A stretch of DNA of 64,000 nucleotides, from positions 1 through 64,000 of the forward strand of contig CANSCI010000003.1 in the NCBI GenBank assembly GCA_947645355.1, given 5' to 3'. Shown piece by piece: positions 9,480 through 20,041 of this stretch. How positions within the stretch are numbered: the first letter of the stretch is position 1; each line of letters starts with the position of its first letter. The notes under the pieces are model-generated. The model made no database searches, had not been told where the DNA came from, and worked only from the letters and a program-made list of their open reading frames with translations. The stretch comes from an uncultured Dorea sp. (GTDB taxonomy: Bacteria; Bacillota; Clostridia; Lachnospirales; Lachnospiraceae). The translations under genes and the position numbers were made by a program.

Positions 9480-11900
9480 TCATTTCTCCAGTCTTAATAT
9501 TTCTCCATCTTCTACCTCTATTATAATCGCCCCATTTTTCTGTGTCGAATATACCCTGCTTCCAACATCTGCAAGCCTTTTTATCGTTTCCTGATGCGGA
9601 TGTCCATACCGATTCTCTTGTCCCGCCGATATGAATGCATATGCCGGCTGAACCTGCCGGAGAAATTCTTCGGTTGATGAATTCTTGGAACCATGATGTG
9701 CCACTTTCAATACTTCCCACTCACAGCCTTCATACTGTTCTTCTAATGTCTTTGTAAGCTGCTTTTCTCCTTCCCCCTCTACGTCCCCGGTTAAAAGCAT
9801 ATCGAGCTCTCCGTACTGCACAGCCAATACCATAGATGCCACGTTGCCTGGTTCCAATCCTTCACTGCCTGTCCCAACCATAGCATTTTCCTGCCTTGGT
9901 TCGGCATCCTCTGATTTTATTCCCATATTTCCCGGCTGGATACATGTAATCACCATCTCCTCTTCCCTAATACTCTGTTCCGGCTCTATCACCACTACAC
10001 GGATTCCATGATTCCTTGCTTTTCTTGCCAGTCCCGTCAACGCTTCATCCCATACCTCCTTCACCGGCAAAACCAATGTCCCAATCTTCACACCGATTTT
10101 CTGTCTCTCAATCAGTTCTTCCACACCGTTCATGTGATCGCTGTCGCCATGGGATATCAACACATAATCAAGTTTGCCGACTCCCTGTGACTTTAAGAAT
10201 GGTTCCAGCCTGTACTGCCCCACCTTCTTAACATCACTGCTCCCGCCATCGACCAGATAGGTATTGCCATCCGGTCCTTTCATAAAGATTCCATCTCCCT
10301 GCCCCACATCCAGAACTACAGTCGTAAGTTTCCCTGTCTCTCCAAAACGGATCGTTAAAATCATAATTCCCACTGCCCACAGAAAAAACACAGCAATTTG
10401 TTTCTTTTTCCTGTTTCGCCAATCCGCCTGAGTACCTTTTACCCTCTGTTCTTCCTGCGTCTTCACTGATAAGATAATATATCTCAACAAAATTAACCCT
10501 AAAAACAAAATCCCATAATATACCGCGATCTGCCGCATATCTGGTCTCCCAATCACAAGTCTCGCTCCCGGCAGATGAAGTGTTATCTCACAGCTCATTT
10601 TATAGATACACAAAATTTTACTGCACATCCAAAACAGTACGGCAGATACCGGAGCAAAACACAGCGCAAACAGGCCTCCTGCCATCCCCAGAAATAACAG
10701 TACTGACATCAGCGGGATTATGAAAAGATTCAGAGCAAAAGAATAAAGCGGAAACTCAAAGAAATAATAGAGCAGAATTGGAAGAATTACCAAATTAATA
10801 CTGACACTGGCCGTCACCCCCTGCAAAATCACCTGGCGCACATGCCTCCGGACTCCTGTTAGATACTTAGACAGAAAACCGTCTTCCTCTGTCTTCATCT
10901 TCCGTTCGTTACTGTGTAATGTACGTGTGCATATGCCTTCCTGCACCGTCGGCACCACAGAAAGAATCGCCAGAACCGCCCCAAAGGACAGCCAGAATCC
11001 GCCGTCATACAGACTGAGCGGCCGCCACAATAGCACCACAATTGCCGCAAAAGAAAGCGCCGTCGGCGCGTCATAATGACGCCCCGCCATATCCGCCCCT
11101 ACCCGGAACAGAAACATCGTAAGCGCCCGCACTGCAGATACGGTAAATCCAATCATAAGAATATACAGCATCAAAAATAAGATGCCAAATATCCCGCCAA
11201 TCGGATAAGATCCGGTAAGTCTCCGCAAAAGCTTATACATCCCAATCCCGATAAAAGACAGATGCAGTCCTGAGATGGCCAGGATGTGGGCAATCCCGTT
11301 AACCTGATAAAGCGTCTTCAGTTCCTCATCCACCCCCTGCTTCTCCCCCAGAAGGATCGCAGACAGCACACCTCCATCTTCCTCTCCCATCATGTCATAG
11401 AGCCGAATCTTCCACTTCTGTCTGAACCGATACAAGTAATTTTTTACATTTTCTGACAATGTATACTGGCGGCCCTCCGTCTTCCGTATCGTCTCCGCCC
11501 ACACACTTGCATGGATATCCTGCTTCTGATAATGAAGTTTTGCGTCAAAATTCCCCGGGTTCGGCGCCGGCTCAAAAAAACGGAGGCTCCCCTGTATAGT
11601 CAGCACATCCCCGATGCCAATATTTTGTTTTTCTTCGTCATATACCATAATTCTGGATTCTTTCAGCGATTGCTGTTGAAATTGAATAGAATTTTTTTTG
11701 AGATATAATATCTGATATTTTTCTTTCTCTGCCTTCTCATATACACGCCCTGACACCAGGATCTCCGCCTGATCCTTCAGATAAAGCTCCGTCTCGGAAG
11801 GACGAAGCTCTCTTATCAGCTTCTCCCCTCCGAAGACGGCCGCTATACCGATCATCAGGCAAATAAGCAGGCAGATACTGCACAATGGCCTGTTTTTCAA
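9480..11900 (-). CDS. comEC: DNA internalization competence protein ComEC/Rec2
   Basis: Competence domain LAISGLHLSFIG, C-terminal metallo-beta-lactamase-like DVGQGDGIF..SHGDSDHMNG. Confidence 0.95.
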   Translation of the reverse strand: MKNRPLCSICLLICLMIGIAAVFGGEKLIRELRPSETELYLKDQAEILVSGRVYEKAEKEKYQILYLKKNSIQFQQQSLKESRIMVYDEEKQNIGIGDVLTIQGSLRFFEPAPNPGNFDAKLHYQKQDIHASVWAETIRKTEGRQYTLSENVKNYLYRFRQKWKIRLYDMMGEEDGGVLSAILLGEKQGVDEELKTLYQVNGIAHILAISGLHLSFIGIGMYKLLRRLTGSYPIGGIFGILFLMLYILMIGFTVSAVRALTMFLFRVGADMAGRHYDAPTALSFAAIVVLLWRPLSLYDGGFWLSFGAVLAILSVVPTVQEGICTRTLHSNERKMKTEEDGFLSKYLTGVRRHVRQVILQGVTASVSINLVILPILLYYFFEFPLYSFALNLFIIPLMSVLLFLGMAGGLFALCFAPVSAVLFWMCSKILCIYKMSCEITLHLPGARLVIGRPDMRQIAVYYGILFLGLILLRYIILSVKTQEEQRVKGTQADWRNRKKKQIAVFFLWAVGIMILTIRFGETGKLTTVVLDVGQGDGIFMKGPDGNTYLVDGGSSDVKKVGQYRLEPFLKSQGVGKLDYVLISHGDSDHMNGVEELIERQKIGVKIGTLVLPVKEVWDEALTGLARKARNHGIRVVVIEPEQSIREEEMVITCIQPGNMGIKSEDAEPRQENAMVGTGSEGLEPGNVASMVLAVQYGELDMLLTGDVEGEGEKQLTKTLEEQYEGCEWEVLKVAHHGSKNSSTEEFLRQVQPAYAFISAGQENRYGHPHQETIKRLADVGSRVYSTQKNGAIIIEVEDGEILRLEK

Positions 11901-12820
11901 TCTTTTTCTTCCTCTACATAATGATAATCCGGTGAAAATGGCTTGCTCAGGTCAACACTCCCCTGATAGGTAACATCCGACTCCCCATTCACCAGGATCT
12001 GCACTTGATCTACCGTATGGTTTTCAGCAATGGAATTTACCAGCGCGTACACTGTCAGGTTGGGATCAATCTTATAGGTCGTATTTAAAAAACCATCATC
12101 AAAGTTCACATAGCAGATCCGATCCCTCACAGATACACCCAGAATTTCTGTCTCCGGGGCAATGACCGGGTAGAACCCATCCCCGGAAGGCCCTTTTACA
12201 AGTTTCTCTACAATCAGCTTCTCTTTTGACATGTTGCTGTTATAGCGGACACTGACATTTTCTTCAAGAAGCTTGTCCCCTTTTTCATTGGCAAAATACA
12301 GCTTAAAATTCCCCGCCTGATAAGTATGGAGGGAAGAGCCTACATTCTGCACAAAATCCTCCGCGCGCATATATCCCATATCCTGTCCCTTGTGGTCTGT
12401 AAGCGGTACGCCCTGCACAAAAAACCGGACATACTCTACATCAGAAATTTGAACCAGCGTCTGTACTACAGCCGCCCTTAAAAGCAGTTCCTCCGAGCTT
12501 TTCAGTTCACTGTATGCACCGTCAAAATACAGGTTCAGCGTAGTATCATGAAGCTCCCAGCTTTCTACAGATATCCCTTCCGGAAACGGACTTTTATAAT
12601 CCACAGAATCTGTTTCCTCCTGCAGAGCTTCCAAAGTCCCGGCAATCTTGTCTTCCTTTGAGGCTCCGTCAAAATCAAAGGTCTCCTTAATCAGCCGCGT
12701 CCCCTCCGCATTTACGTAATAAATGCGGGGCTCATCATCCCCGATATACCTCCTGCCGCCGCACGCTTCCAGAAGGAAGACACAGATCAAAAAACAGGCT
12801 GCCAGACATTTTCTTTTCAT
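11897..12820 (-). CDS. GerMN domain lipoprotein (two GerMN-like repeats)
   Basis: Signal peptide with LLEAC; two GerMN-like segments (LNLYFDGAYSEL..., CYVNFDDGFLN...). Confidence 0.85.
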   Translation of the reverse strand: MKRKCLAACFLICVFLLEACGGRRYIGDDEPRIYYVNAEGTRLIKETFDFDGASKEDKIAGTLEALQEETDSVDYKSPFPEGISVESWELHDTTLNLYFDGAYSELKSSEELLLRAAVVQTLVQISDVEYVRFFVQGVPLTDHKGQDMGYMRAEDFVQNVGSSLHTYQAGNFKLYFANEKGDKLLEENVSVRYNSNMSKEKLIVEKLVKGPSGDGFYPVIAPETEILGVSVRDRICYVNFDDGFLNTTYKIDPNLTVYALVNSIAENHTVDQVQILVNGESDVTYQGSVDLSKPFSPDYHYVEEEKD

Positions 12821-14316
12821 TACTGCTTCTCCCTCCCAACTACATAGATCAGCGGGATGCGCACCGTAAATGTGGTCCCTTCCCCGACCTGGCTGTATAC
12901 TTTGATAGAACCCCTGTGCATAACCACCGCACTCCTCGCGATGGAAAGCCCCAGCCCCGTACCGCCGATCTCCCTGGAGTGCGACTTATCCACCCGGTAA
13001 AAACGTTCAAAGATATGGTCCGCCTCCTCCTGTGCAATTCCGATCCCCGAATCTGCCACCTCAATATAGCAGAATTTGTGGTCTGCATTTAAAGAAACAT
13101 GGATCCAGCCATTTTCTTTATTATACTTAATCGCATTTTCCACAAGATTGGTGAGCGCCAGGGACACTTTCATCTCATCGATCTCTGCCGTCACCGGGCG
13201 AAAACTCTCGAACACTACCTCAATATTGCGCATGGCCGCAATTGGCCTTAAGCGCTTCAGGATCCTCTCGATCAATGCATTCATATTTTCCAGCTTAATA
13301 TTCATGGTATTGGCCGTCTTGTCCATCTTCACCAGGGAGAGCAAGTCATTGATGATCTTATCCTCTCTTTCGATTTCCTCGGACAGGTCACTCATAAATT
13401 CCTTATAAAGCTCTGCAGGCGCATTTTCCTGGAGCAGCAGGGAATCTGCCAGTACCTTCATAGACGTCAGCGGCGTCTTAAGTTCATGGGACACATTAGA
13501 TACAAACTCCTGTCTGGAATCATCCAGCACCTTCATCCTTCCCAGCATCTTGTTGAATGCCTCAGACAAAAGACTCGTCTCCGTATAAGCTTTCTCATGC
13601 AGATAGTTATTCTCATACCCTTCCGTAACTGCGGAAATCGAAGAAGTAATCCTCTGGAAAGGCTTTACGATTAAAAATCCACAGACCACCGCAAGGATCA
13701 GAATGATAATCCCCATGGTAATCTCTGTAATGTCGGAATTCTCCCCCAGCACCTTCAGGCTGTCTGCAATCGGATCCGTAGAAATGCTCACCAGCATAAC
13801 CCCCGACACATGATCGGTCTCCAGGTCTATGATCGGTGATGTCACCTCGATATACCGGTTCCCGGCATCATAATGGCTGGTGCCTTTTCCGTCAAAAAGG
13901 CACCGGATCACATCCTCGGACACGATTGTTTTTCCGTTATCCATATCATATGTATCTTCTATTATACGGTATCCACTGTCGATCACCATGACCCGCCCGT
14001 TATAAATATTGGATAACTGTGCGAGTTCTGTCCTGATGACTTCAGATGTGATCCCCTTTGAGTAGCCGGACGTACTCAACTGGTTACAAAGAATGGTACA
14101 TTGATTCTGTATCTCTGCAGTCCGTACCTCTACTGCACGTTTTTCATAGCTGTTAAGAAGCACCGCCTTCATGATCATTCCCGGAATGATGCCGACTATG
14201 GCAATGATAACAATCAACCGAAAACGGAGGCTCCTTAACATATTTGTCCTGATATATTTACTAACCTTTGAAATAATAACCCACTCCCCACTTCGTGTAT
14301 ACATATTTTGGATCAC
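12820..14316 (-). CDS. sensor histidine kinase (HAMP-HisKA-HATPase)
   Basis: EFVSNVSHELKTPLTSMK, N-box NLVENAIKYNK, GTGLGLSIA; true start may be nearer 14241. Confidence 0.94.
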   Translation of the reverse strand: MIQNMYTRSGEWVIISKVSKYIRTNMLRSLRFRLIVIIAIVGIIPGMIMKAVLLNSYEKRAVEVRTAEIQNQCTILCNQLSTSGYSKGITSEVIRTELAQLSNIYNGRVMVIDSGYRIIEDTYDMDNGKTIVSEDVIRCLFDGKGTSHYDAGNRYIEVTSPIIDLETDHVSGVMLVSISTDPIADSLKVLGENSDITEITMGIIILILAVVCGFLIVKPFQRITSSISAVTEGYENNYLHEKAYTETSLLSEAFNKMLGRMKVLDDSRQEFVSNVSHELKTPLTSMKVLADSLLLQENAPAELYKEFMSDLSEEIEREDKIINDLLSLVKMDKTANTMNIKLENMNALIERILKRLRPIAAMRNIEVVFESFRPVTAEIDEMKVSLALTNLVENAIKYNKENGWIHVSLNADHKFCYIEVADSGIGIAQEEADHIFERFYRVDKSHSREIGGTGLGLSIARSAVVMHRGSIKVYSQVGEGTTFTVRIPLIYVVGREKQ

Positions 14317-14953
14317 TCGGATTCGCTTCTACCTTCTCCCGGAGCCTTCTGATATGTACATCTACAGTTCTTGCATCACCCGGATACTCGTATCCCCAGA
14401 CAATGTTCAGAAGGTTCTCTCTGCTGTATACCTTGTTGGGATTCATGGCCAAAAGCTCCAAAAGATCAAATTCCTTGGCCGTGAGATTGATCTCTTTCTC
14501 CCCGATGACTACTCTCCTGCTTTCACAGTCAATCTTCATATCCCTCTTAATGATAACCTTATCATTAACAGCTTCGCCGTTTTTCTTGCCGACACGCCTC
14601 ATGATGGCTTTAATCCTGGCTTTCACCTCGAGAATATTAAAAGGCTTGGTTATGTAATCGTCTGCGCCGTACTCAAGCCCCAGGATCTTATCCATATCCT
14701 CCCCCTTTGCCGTCAGCATGATAATCGGCACGTCAAAAAATTCCCGGATCTGCTGACACACCTCAAAACCAGTATATTTTGGAAGCATCACATCCAAAAG
14801 GATCATATCATACGCATTCTCCCGTGCAAGCTTAAGCGCCTCCTCACCGTCATACGCACAGTCCACCTCCATGGAATCCTGCTCCAGGCTGAAACGAATC
14901 CCTTTTACAATTAATTTTTCATCATCTACGACCAATACTCTCTTTGCTACCAT
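14261..14953 (-). CDS. OmpR-family response regulator
   Basis: REC DDEKLIVKG, LLDVMLP, TAKGEDMDK; winged-helix DNA-binding C-terminus. Confidence 0.96.
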   Translation of the reverse strand: MVAKRVLVVDDEKLIVKGIRFSLEQDSMEVDCAYDGEEALKLARENAYDMILLDVMLPKYTGFEVCQQIREFFDVPIIMLTAKGEDMDKILGLEYGADDYITKPFNILEVKARIKAIMRRVGKKNGEAVNDKVIIKRDMKIDCESRRVVIGEKEINLTAKEFDLLELLAMNPNKVYSRENLLNIVWGYEYPGDARTVDVHIRRLREKVEANPSDPKYVYTKWGVGYYFKG

Positions 14954-14968
14954 TTAGACTCTCCCTTA

Positions 14969-15583
14969 TTAAACCTTAATCTGATCCTTTACCTTGTTAT
15001 AAACTCCATCCTTAATGCCTTCTACCTCTTTTAATTCTTCCGTAGATTGAAAACTCCCTTTCTCTTCCCTGTACCTGATAATCGCCGCAGCTTTTGCCTC
15101 ACCGATCCCAGTTAAGGCCATAAGCTCTTCCTGGGATGCAGTATTGATATTAATCTTGTCATCCCCTGTCTCCTGAATCGGCAAAGTCTCTGCTGATGCC
15201 GAAACCTCTTCCCCTGTTGGCACATACACCTGTTGGCCGTCCGCAAGGATCTCCGCCTGATTCAAATACGTATCCGCCGCTGTCTCTGTCATGCCTCCTG
15301 CTGCCTCTATTGCCTCACACAGACGGCTGCCTTCGGGAAGCTCATATACACCCGGACACAGAACCTGGCCGCAGACATGCACATAGATTCTCTCTCCGGC
15401 ATCTCCCCTGGGAGCATCACCTTCCGGTACCTCCTCTTCGGCACCGCTCCCGGAAGCATCCTCTGAAATCCCCTCCACTTCTGAGAGGGCGGATTCCTCT
15501 CCGTGTCCCGCGGAACATCCTGTCAATATCCAGATACATACAATTGCCACACATACATACACTCTTACAATATCTCTACGCAT
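14969..15583 (-). CDS. comEA: ComEA-like helix-hairpin-helix DNA-binding protein with predicted lipobox
   Basis: SLBB-like ERIYVHVCGQVLCPGVYELPEGSR and HhH NINTASQEELMALTGIGEAKAAAIIRYREEKGSF; LTGC lipobox. Confidence 0.9.
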   Translation of the reverse strand: MRRDIVRVYVCVAIVCIWILTGCSAGHGEESALSEVEGISEDASGSGAEEEVPEGDAPRGDAGERIYVHVCGQVLCPGVYELPEGSRLCEAIEAAGGMTETAADTYLNQAEILADGQQVYVPTGEEVSASAETLPIQETGDDKININTASQEELMALTGIGEAKAAAIIRYREEKGSFQSTEELKEVEGIKDGVYNKVKDQIKV

Positions 15584-15649
15584 AGATTACTCCTTTACAG
15601 TCTGTCGGAACTGTAAATACCCCTCTAATGCCCAGACAAGTTTATTTTA

Positions 15650-16099
15650 CTATTTCCACTGGAAAATTGCAACTCCAATCAGCGCAATCAGCATACCGAT
15701 TACCTTACGCCACTGGAGCGGTTCCTTTTCCACGCCAAACATTCCAAGAAGCTCTATCACATATGCCACAATCAGCTGCGCCACTACAATGAGCAGCGCT
15801 GCCTTTGCCGGCCCCAACTGCTCCATGCTCTTAATGACCGTCCAGGTAATCCCTGCTCCGATCACACCACCGAGAAGCAGGTACTTAGGCTCCACCCTTC
15901 CCAGTGCTGCCACGCTGTCCCTTCCTGTCACAAACCATGCCAGCAGGCAGACGGCAAATGCACTCAACTGTACCCATCCATTGCTGACCCACACACCGGC
16001 CTCTTTCGTCACCTGTGTATTAAAAACCCCCTGCACACTCATAAGCGCGCCGGATAAAATCGCAATAAAAAAACCAATCATCCTGATATACCTCCACAT
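15650..16099 (-). CDS. DMT-family (DUF606/EamA-like) transporter
   Basis: ~150-aa 5-TM protein, GALMSVQGVFNTQVTK. Confidence 0.85.
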   Translation of the reverse strand: MWRYIRMIGFFIAILSGALMSVQGVFNTQVTKEAGVWVSNGWVQLSAFAVCLLAWFVTGRDSVAALGRVEPKYLLLGGVIGAGITWTVIKSMEQLGPAKAALLIVVAQLIVAYVIELLGMFGVEKEPLQWRKVIGMLIALIGVAIFQWK

Positions 16100-16135
16100 G
16101 TTTCTTAATAGTATATCCAGACGACTGGTTTTTAT

Positions 16136-17350
16136 TTACAATATTTTTCTTAGTTTCAAGAGCATCTCATCTACATGCTCCTTTTCAATAATGAGAGGCG
16201 GGACAAGCCGGATCACATCACTTCTGGCGCTGATGAGCAGCAGCCCCTCCTCCAGCGCTCTTGAGATTGTGTCAGCCGCAGGCCTGGTAAGCTTGAGTCC
16301 CTGGATCAGTCCCACACCCCTGCGCTCCGCCGCCGCATCACACTCATTTACCAGGCGGTCCAGTTGTTCTGTCAGATATGCACCTACCTCACGCACATGG
16401 GCACATATATCTCTCGTTTCAAAGATCTCAAGTGTCTTCGCCACAGCCACACAAGCAAATGGATTCCCGCCGTAAGTCGTCCCGTGGTCACCCGGCTCCA
16501 GTGAATATTCAGCCACTTCCTTCGTCAGCCCGAATGCTCCTACCGGCACTCCGCTTCCGATGGCCTTGGCCATTGTAACGATATCCGGCTTTGTTCCATA
16601 AGACTGCCATGCAAACATAGAACCGGTGCGCCCCATGCCGCACTGTATCTCATCACAGATCATCAGGATCCCTTCTTCATCACAGAGCTTGCGGATCCCG
16701 GACATAAACTCCGGCTCCGCCATATGGATACCGCCTTCTCCCTGAAGCGGCTCCAGGATAATGGCACAGGTCTGATCTGTAACCAACGCTTTTACACTTT
16801 CAAGATTATTGAATTCTGCAAATCTGACTCCGGGAATCAACGGTTCGAAAGGCGTACGGTACGCCTCATGCTCTGTCACAGACAGCGCCCCCATGGTCCG
16901 GCCGTGGAACGAATCCTTCATGGCTATAAACTCATAGCGTCCGTTTCCCTTCTTCCATGCATATTTCCTTGCCGCCTTCAATGCACCCTCATTGGCCTCT
17001 GTCCCGCTGTTGGTAAAAAACACTCTGTCCATGCCGGAAACCTTTATAAGCGCCCGGGCAGCATTTACACAGGCGGTATTATAGTACAAGTTCGACGTAT
17101 GCATCAGGCGGTCAATCTGATCCTTTAATGCTCCGCCAAGTTCCGGATCTGCATATCCCAGACCGGACACGGCGATCCCTGCCGCAAAATCCAGATATTT
17201 TTTCCCTTCTGTATCATACAAATACACGCCCTCCCCACGTTCAAGCACAACCGGAAATCGGTTATAGGTATGTACCAGGCTGCCGTCCGCAGCTTCCATA
17301 TATTCCTTCATGTCATCAATCTCCATAATAATATCTCTGTTCGCTGTCAT
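16136..17350 (-). CDS. argD: acetylornithine aminotransferase
   Basis: Class III aminotransferase motifs; [12 protein letters not shown]; in arg operon. Confidence 0.95.
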   Translation of the reverse strand: MTANRDIIMEIDDMKEYMEAADGSLVHTYNRFPVVLERGEGVYLYDTEGKKYLDFAAGIAVSGLGYADPELGGALKDQIDRLMHTSNLYYNTACVNAARALIKVSGMDRVFFTNSGTEANEGALKAARKYAWKKGNGRYEFIAMKDSFHGRTMGALSVTEHEAYRTPFEPLIPGVRFAEFNNLESVKALVTDQTCAIILEPLQGEGGIHMAEPEFMSGIRKLCDEEGILMICDEIQCGMGRTGSMFAWQSYGTKPDIVTMAKAIGSGVPVGAFGLTKEVAEYSLEPGDHGTTYGGNPFACVAVAKTLEIFETRDICAHVREVGAYLTEQLDRLVNECDAAAERRGVGLIQGLKLTRPAADTISRALEEGLLLISARSDVIRLVPPLIIEKEHVDEMLLKLRKIL

Positions 17351-18224
17351 TTAAAATCGCCGTTCCGATTCCCTTATTCGTGAAAATCTCAAGAAGCAGG
17401 CAGTGTGGAATACGTCCGTCCAGGATATGGACTCTGGACACTCCGTGCTCAATGGCCTCAATGCAGTTGTGAAGCTTCGGAAGCATGCCGCCTCCTATAT
17501 ATCCCTTCTCCATCAGTTTCCGGGCCTCGGACACCCTGAGTTCTGATATGAGCGTCCCCGGATCCTGCGGATCCTTGTATACGCCCTCAATATCTGTGAG
17601 AAATGCCAGCTTTTCCGCCCTCATAGCTCTTGCAATGGCACAGGCTGCGTCATCTGCATTGATATTATATGTATTGTATGCCTCGTCTAACCCTACCGGA
17701 CAGATGATCGGAAGGAAATCCTTCTCCAGAAGGTCGTACAGAATCTCTGCATTCACCTTCTGAACCTCCCCTACGAACCCGATATCCTCTCCGTCTGCCA
17801 ACTTCTTTTTCACCGACAGGAGTTTTCCGTCTTTTCCGCTAATGCCGATGGCACGGACTCCCAGTCCTTCCACCAGCTGAACCAGGTTTTTATTTACCTT
17901 TCCCAGCACCATCTCCGCCAGTTCCATAGTATCTGCGTCGGTCACGCGCAGCCCGTTAACAAACTTCGGCTCCATACCGACCTTTCCGACCCATCTGCTG
18001 ATCTCCTTGCCGCCGCCATGCACGATGATCGGCTTGAAACCTACCAGCTTCAGTAGGGTTACATCCTGTATGACCTGTTCTTTCAAAGTATCATCTACCA
18101 TTGCGCTGCCGCCGTATTTTACGACGATCACTCTCCGGTTAAACCGCTGGATATAGGGAAGAGCCTCTATGAGCACCTCTGCTTTTTCCAGATATTTCTG
18201 CATATTCTGATCCATCTTTCTCAC
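17316..18224 (-). CDS. argB: acetylglutamate kinase
   Basis: [19 protein letters not shown]; arg operon. Confidence 0.97.
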   Translation of the reverse strand: MRKMDQNMQKYLEKAEVLIEALPYIQRFNRRVIVVKYGGSAMVDDTLKEQVIQDVTLLKLVGFKPIIVHGGGKEISRWVGKVGMEPKFVNGLRVTDADTMELAEMVLGKVNKNLVQLVEGLGVRAIGISGKDGKLLSVKKKLADGEDIGFVGEVQKVNAEILYDLLEKDFLPIICPVGLDEAYNTYNINADDAACAIARAMRAEKLAFLTDIEGVYKDPQDPGTLISELRVSEARKLMEKGYIGGGMLPKLHNCIEAIEHGVSRVHILDGRIPHCLLLEIFTNKGIGTAILNDSEQRYYYGD

Positions 18225-18296
18225 CCTTCCTGCCTGTTGCTTTTTTTGCCTGTTGTTTTGATGTCTGCATTTTTCACTGCTTCTGGCTATTTTGCA

Positions 18297-19529
18297 TTAA
18301 CTCCTGTAATCTGCATTAATTTCAATATAACCGTGAGTTAGGTCGCAGCCCCACGCGGTTGCCTGGGCGTCACCCATCTTCACGTCTGCAATGGCAGTTA
18401 CTTCTGCCTCCGAGAGAATTCTGGTAGCCTCCTCCTCGCTGTAATCAACAGCCGTCCCGTCTGCAATGATTTGGATTTTCCCTGCCTTGCTCTCAAAGAA
18501 CAGATCCACCTTCTCAGGGTCAAACTGCGCCCCGGAATAGCCCATGGCGCACAGGATCCTTCCCCAGTTGGCATCATGCCCTGCAATTGCTGTCTTGGTC
18601 AGGTTGGAGCATACGACAGCCTTTGCAAGCACTTTTGCCTGTTCTGTACTCTCACAGCCGACAGCCTTCACCTCAAAAAGTGCAGCAGCTCCCTCTCCGT
18701 CCCCTGCTATTTTTTTAGCAAGATATTCATTGATCGCATGAAGCGCCTCCGCAAATTTTTTATAATCTTCGCTTCCGTATTCAATTTCTTCATTTTCCGC
18801 CAGTCCATTTGCCAGCAGAATCACTGTATCGTTGGTAGAAGTATCCCCATCCACCGAGATCATGTTGTAAGTATCATCTACATCCTCGCTTAACGCTTTC
18901 TGCAGCGTCTCCTTCGAGATCACCGCATCTGTGGTAATAAACGCAAGCATGGTACACATATTGGGGTGGATCATGCCGGAGCCTTTTGCCATGCCGCCGA
19001 CCGTAACTGTCTTGCCGCCGGCCTCGATCTGCACTGCCAATTCCTTCTCGCAGGTATCCGTCGTCATAATTGCTTTTGCAGCCTCAGTTCCATTTTCCAG
19101 GGAATCACTCTTTTTGCCGGCCAAAGCCTTGATTCCTGCCTTCAGCCTGTCGATAGGAAGCTGTTTACCGATGACGCCGGTGGAACCGATGAGGACACCG
19201 TCGGCCGAAATACCAAGGGCTTCTGCTGCTGCATCAGCAGTGTCCCGGCAACAGCCGAAACCCTCTGCCCCCGTACATGCATTGGCAATTCCGGAATTGA
19301 CGATTACCGCCTGCACCTTCGCACCGCTCTTAACTACCTGCTGATCCCACTGTACCGGAGCGGCCTTCACTATATTTTTCGTAAATGTCCCTGCTGCCGC
19401 GCAGGGTACCTGACTGTAGATCATCGCCATGTCCGTTCTGTCCTTGTATTTGATGCCTGCCGCTGCCGCTGCCGCCTCATATCCTTTCGCCGCAGTCACT
19501 CCGCCTTTTACCTGTTTCATAATCTTCAC
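18297..19529 (-). CDS. argJ: glutamate N-acetyltransferase / amino-acid acetyltransferase ArgJ
   Basis: GMAKGSGMIHPNMCTMLAFITTDA with catalytic Thr; arg operon. Confidence 0.97.
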   Translation of the reverse strand: MKIMKQVKGGVTAAKGYEAAAAAAGIKYKDRTDMAMIYSQVPCAAAGTFTKNIVKAAPVQWDQQVVKSGAKVQAVIVNSGIANACTGAEGFGCCRDTADAAAEALGISADGVLIGSTGVIGKQLPIDRLKAGIKALAGKKSDSLENGTEAAKAIMTTDTCEKELAVQIEAGGKTVTVGGMAKGSGMIHPNMCTMLAFITTDAVISKETLQKALSEDVDDTYNMISVDGDTSTNDTVILLANGLAENEEIEYGSEDYKKFAEALHAINEYLAKKIAGDGEGAAALFEVKAVGCESTEQAKVLAKAVVCSNLTKTAIAGHDANWGRILCAMGYSGAQFDPEKVDLFFESKAGKIQIIADGTAVDYSEEEATRILSEAEVTAIADVKMGDAQATAWGCDLTHGYIEINADYRS

Positions 19530-19562
19530 TCCTTATTCGCTGAATGTTTCATCGTCTTCTCT

Positions 19563-20006
19563 CTACTGAATAAATGCAGTAATATTCTTCTCATTCAATG
19601 TAAAATCATAATAATTCAGATCCTCACGCTTTGTCCAGCCGATTTCTCTCCAAAATGCATTTCCGATATCATTTTGTGTAAATGCAATCAGCGAGACCTT
19701 GTTGATCTGCTCTGCCTTCAGCGCCTCCATAGCAAATACAACCATGGATTTCCCAATGCCTCTCATGCGGTAGTCTTTGTGCACACATACATGATACAGG
19801 CATCCCCGCCTTCCGTCATGGCCGCACAGGATGGCCCCCACGACTCTGCCGTCTTCTACGGCAACTACGCTGGTGGCAGGATTGCGCTTCAAAAAACGTT
19901 TTACGCCGTCCCGGGAATCATCCACGCTCCGGATTCCAAAACCTTTGATGCTGCTCCATAGTTCCCGCACCTGATCGTAGTCCTCCATCGTCATTACTCT
20001 TACCAT
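19563..20006 (-). CDS. GNAT-family N-acetyltransferase (YpeA-like)
   Basis: VVAVEDGRVVGAILCGHDGRRGCLYHVCVHKDYRMRGIGKSMV acetyl-CoA site; within arg operon. Confidence 0.9.
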   Translation of the reverse strand: MVRVMTMEDYDQVRELWSSIKGFGIRSVDDSRDGVKRFLKRNPATSVVAVEDGRVVGAILCGHDGRRGCLYHVCVHKDYRMRGIGKSMVVFAMEALKAEQINKVSLIAFTQNDIGNAFWREIGWTKREDLNYYDFTLNEKNITAFIQ

Positions 20007-20041
20007 CTATATTCTCCTTTTTGTTCTCCTGCACATTTATT

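Noticed and set aside
18966-19961. 331-aa plus-strand ORF across argJ/GNAT
   Set aside because: Antisense shadow ORF; Cys/His/Arg-rich nonsense composition.
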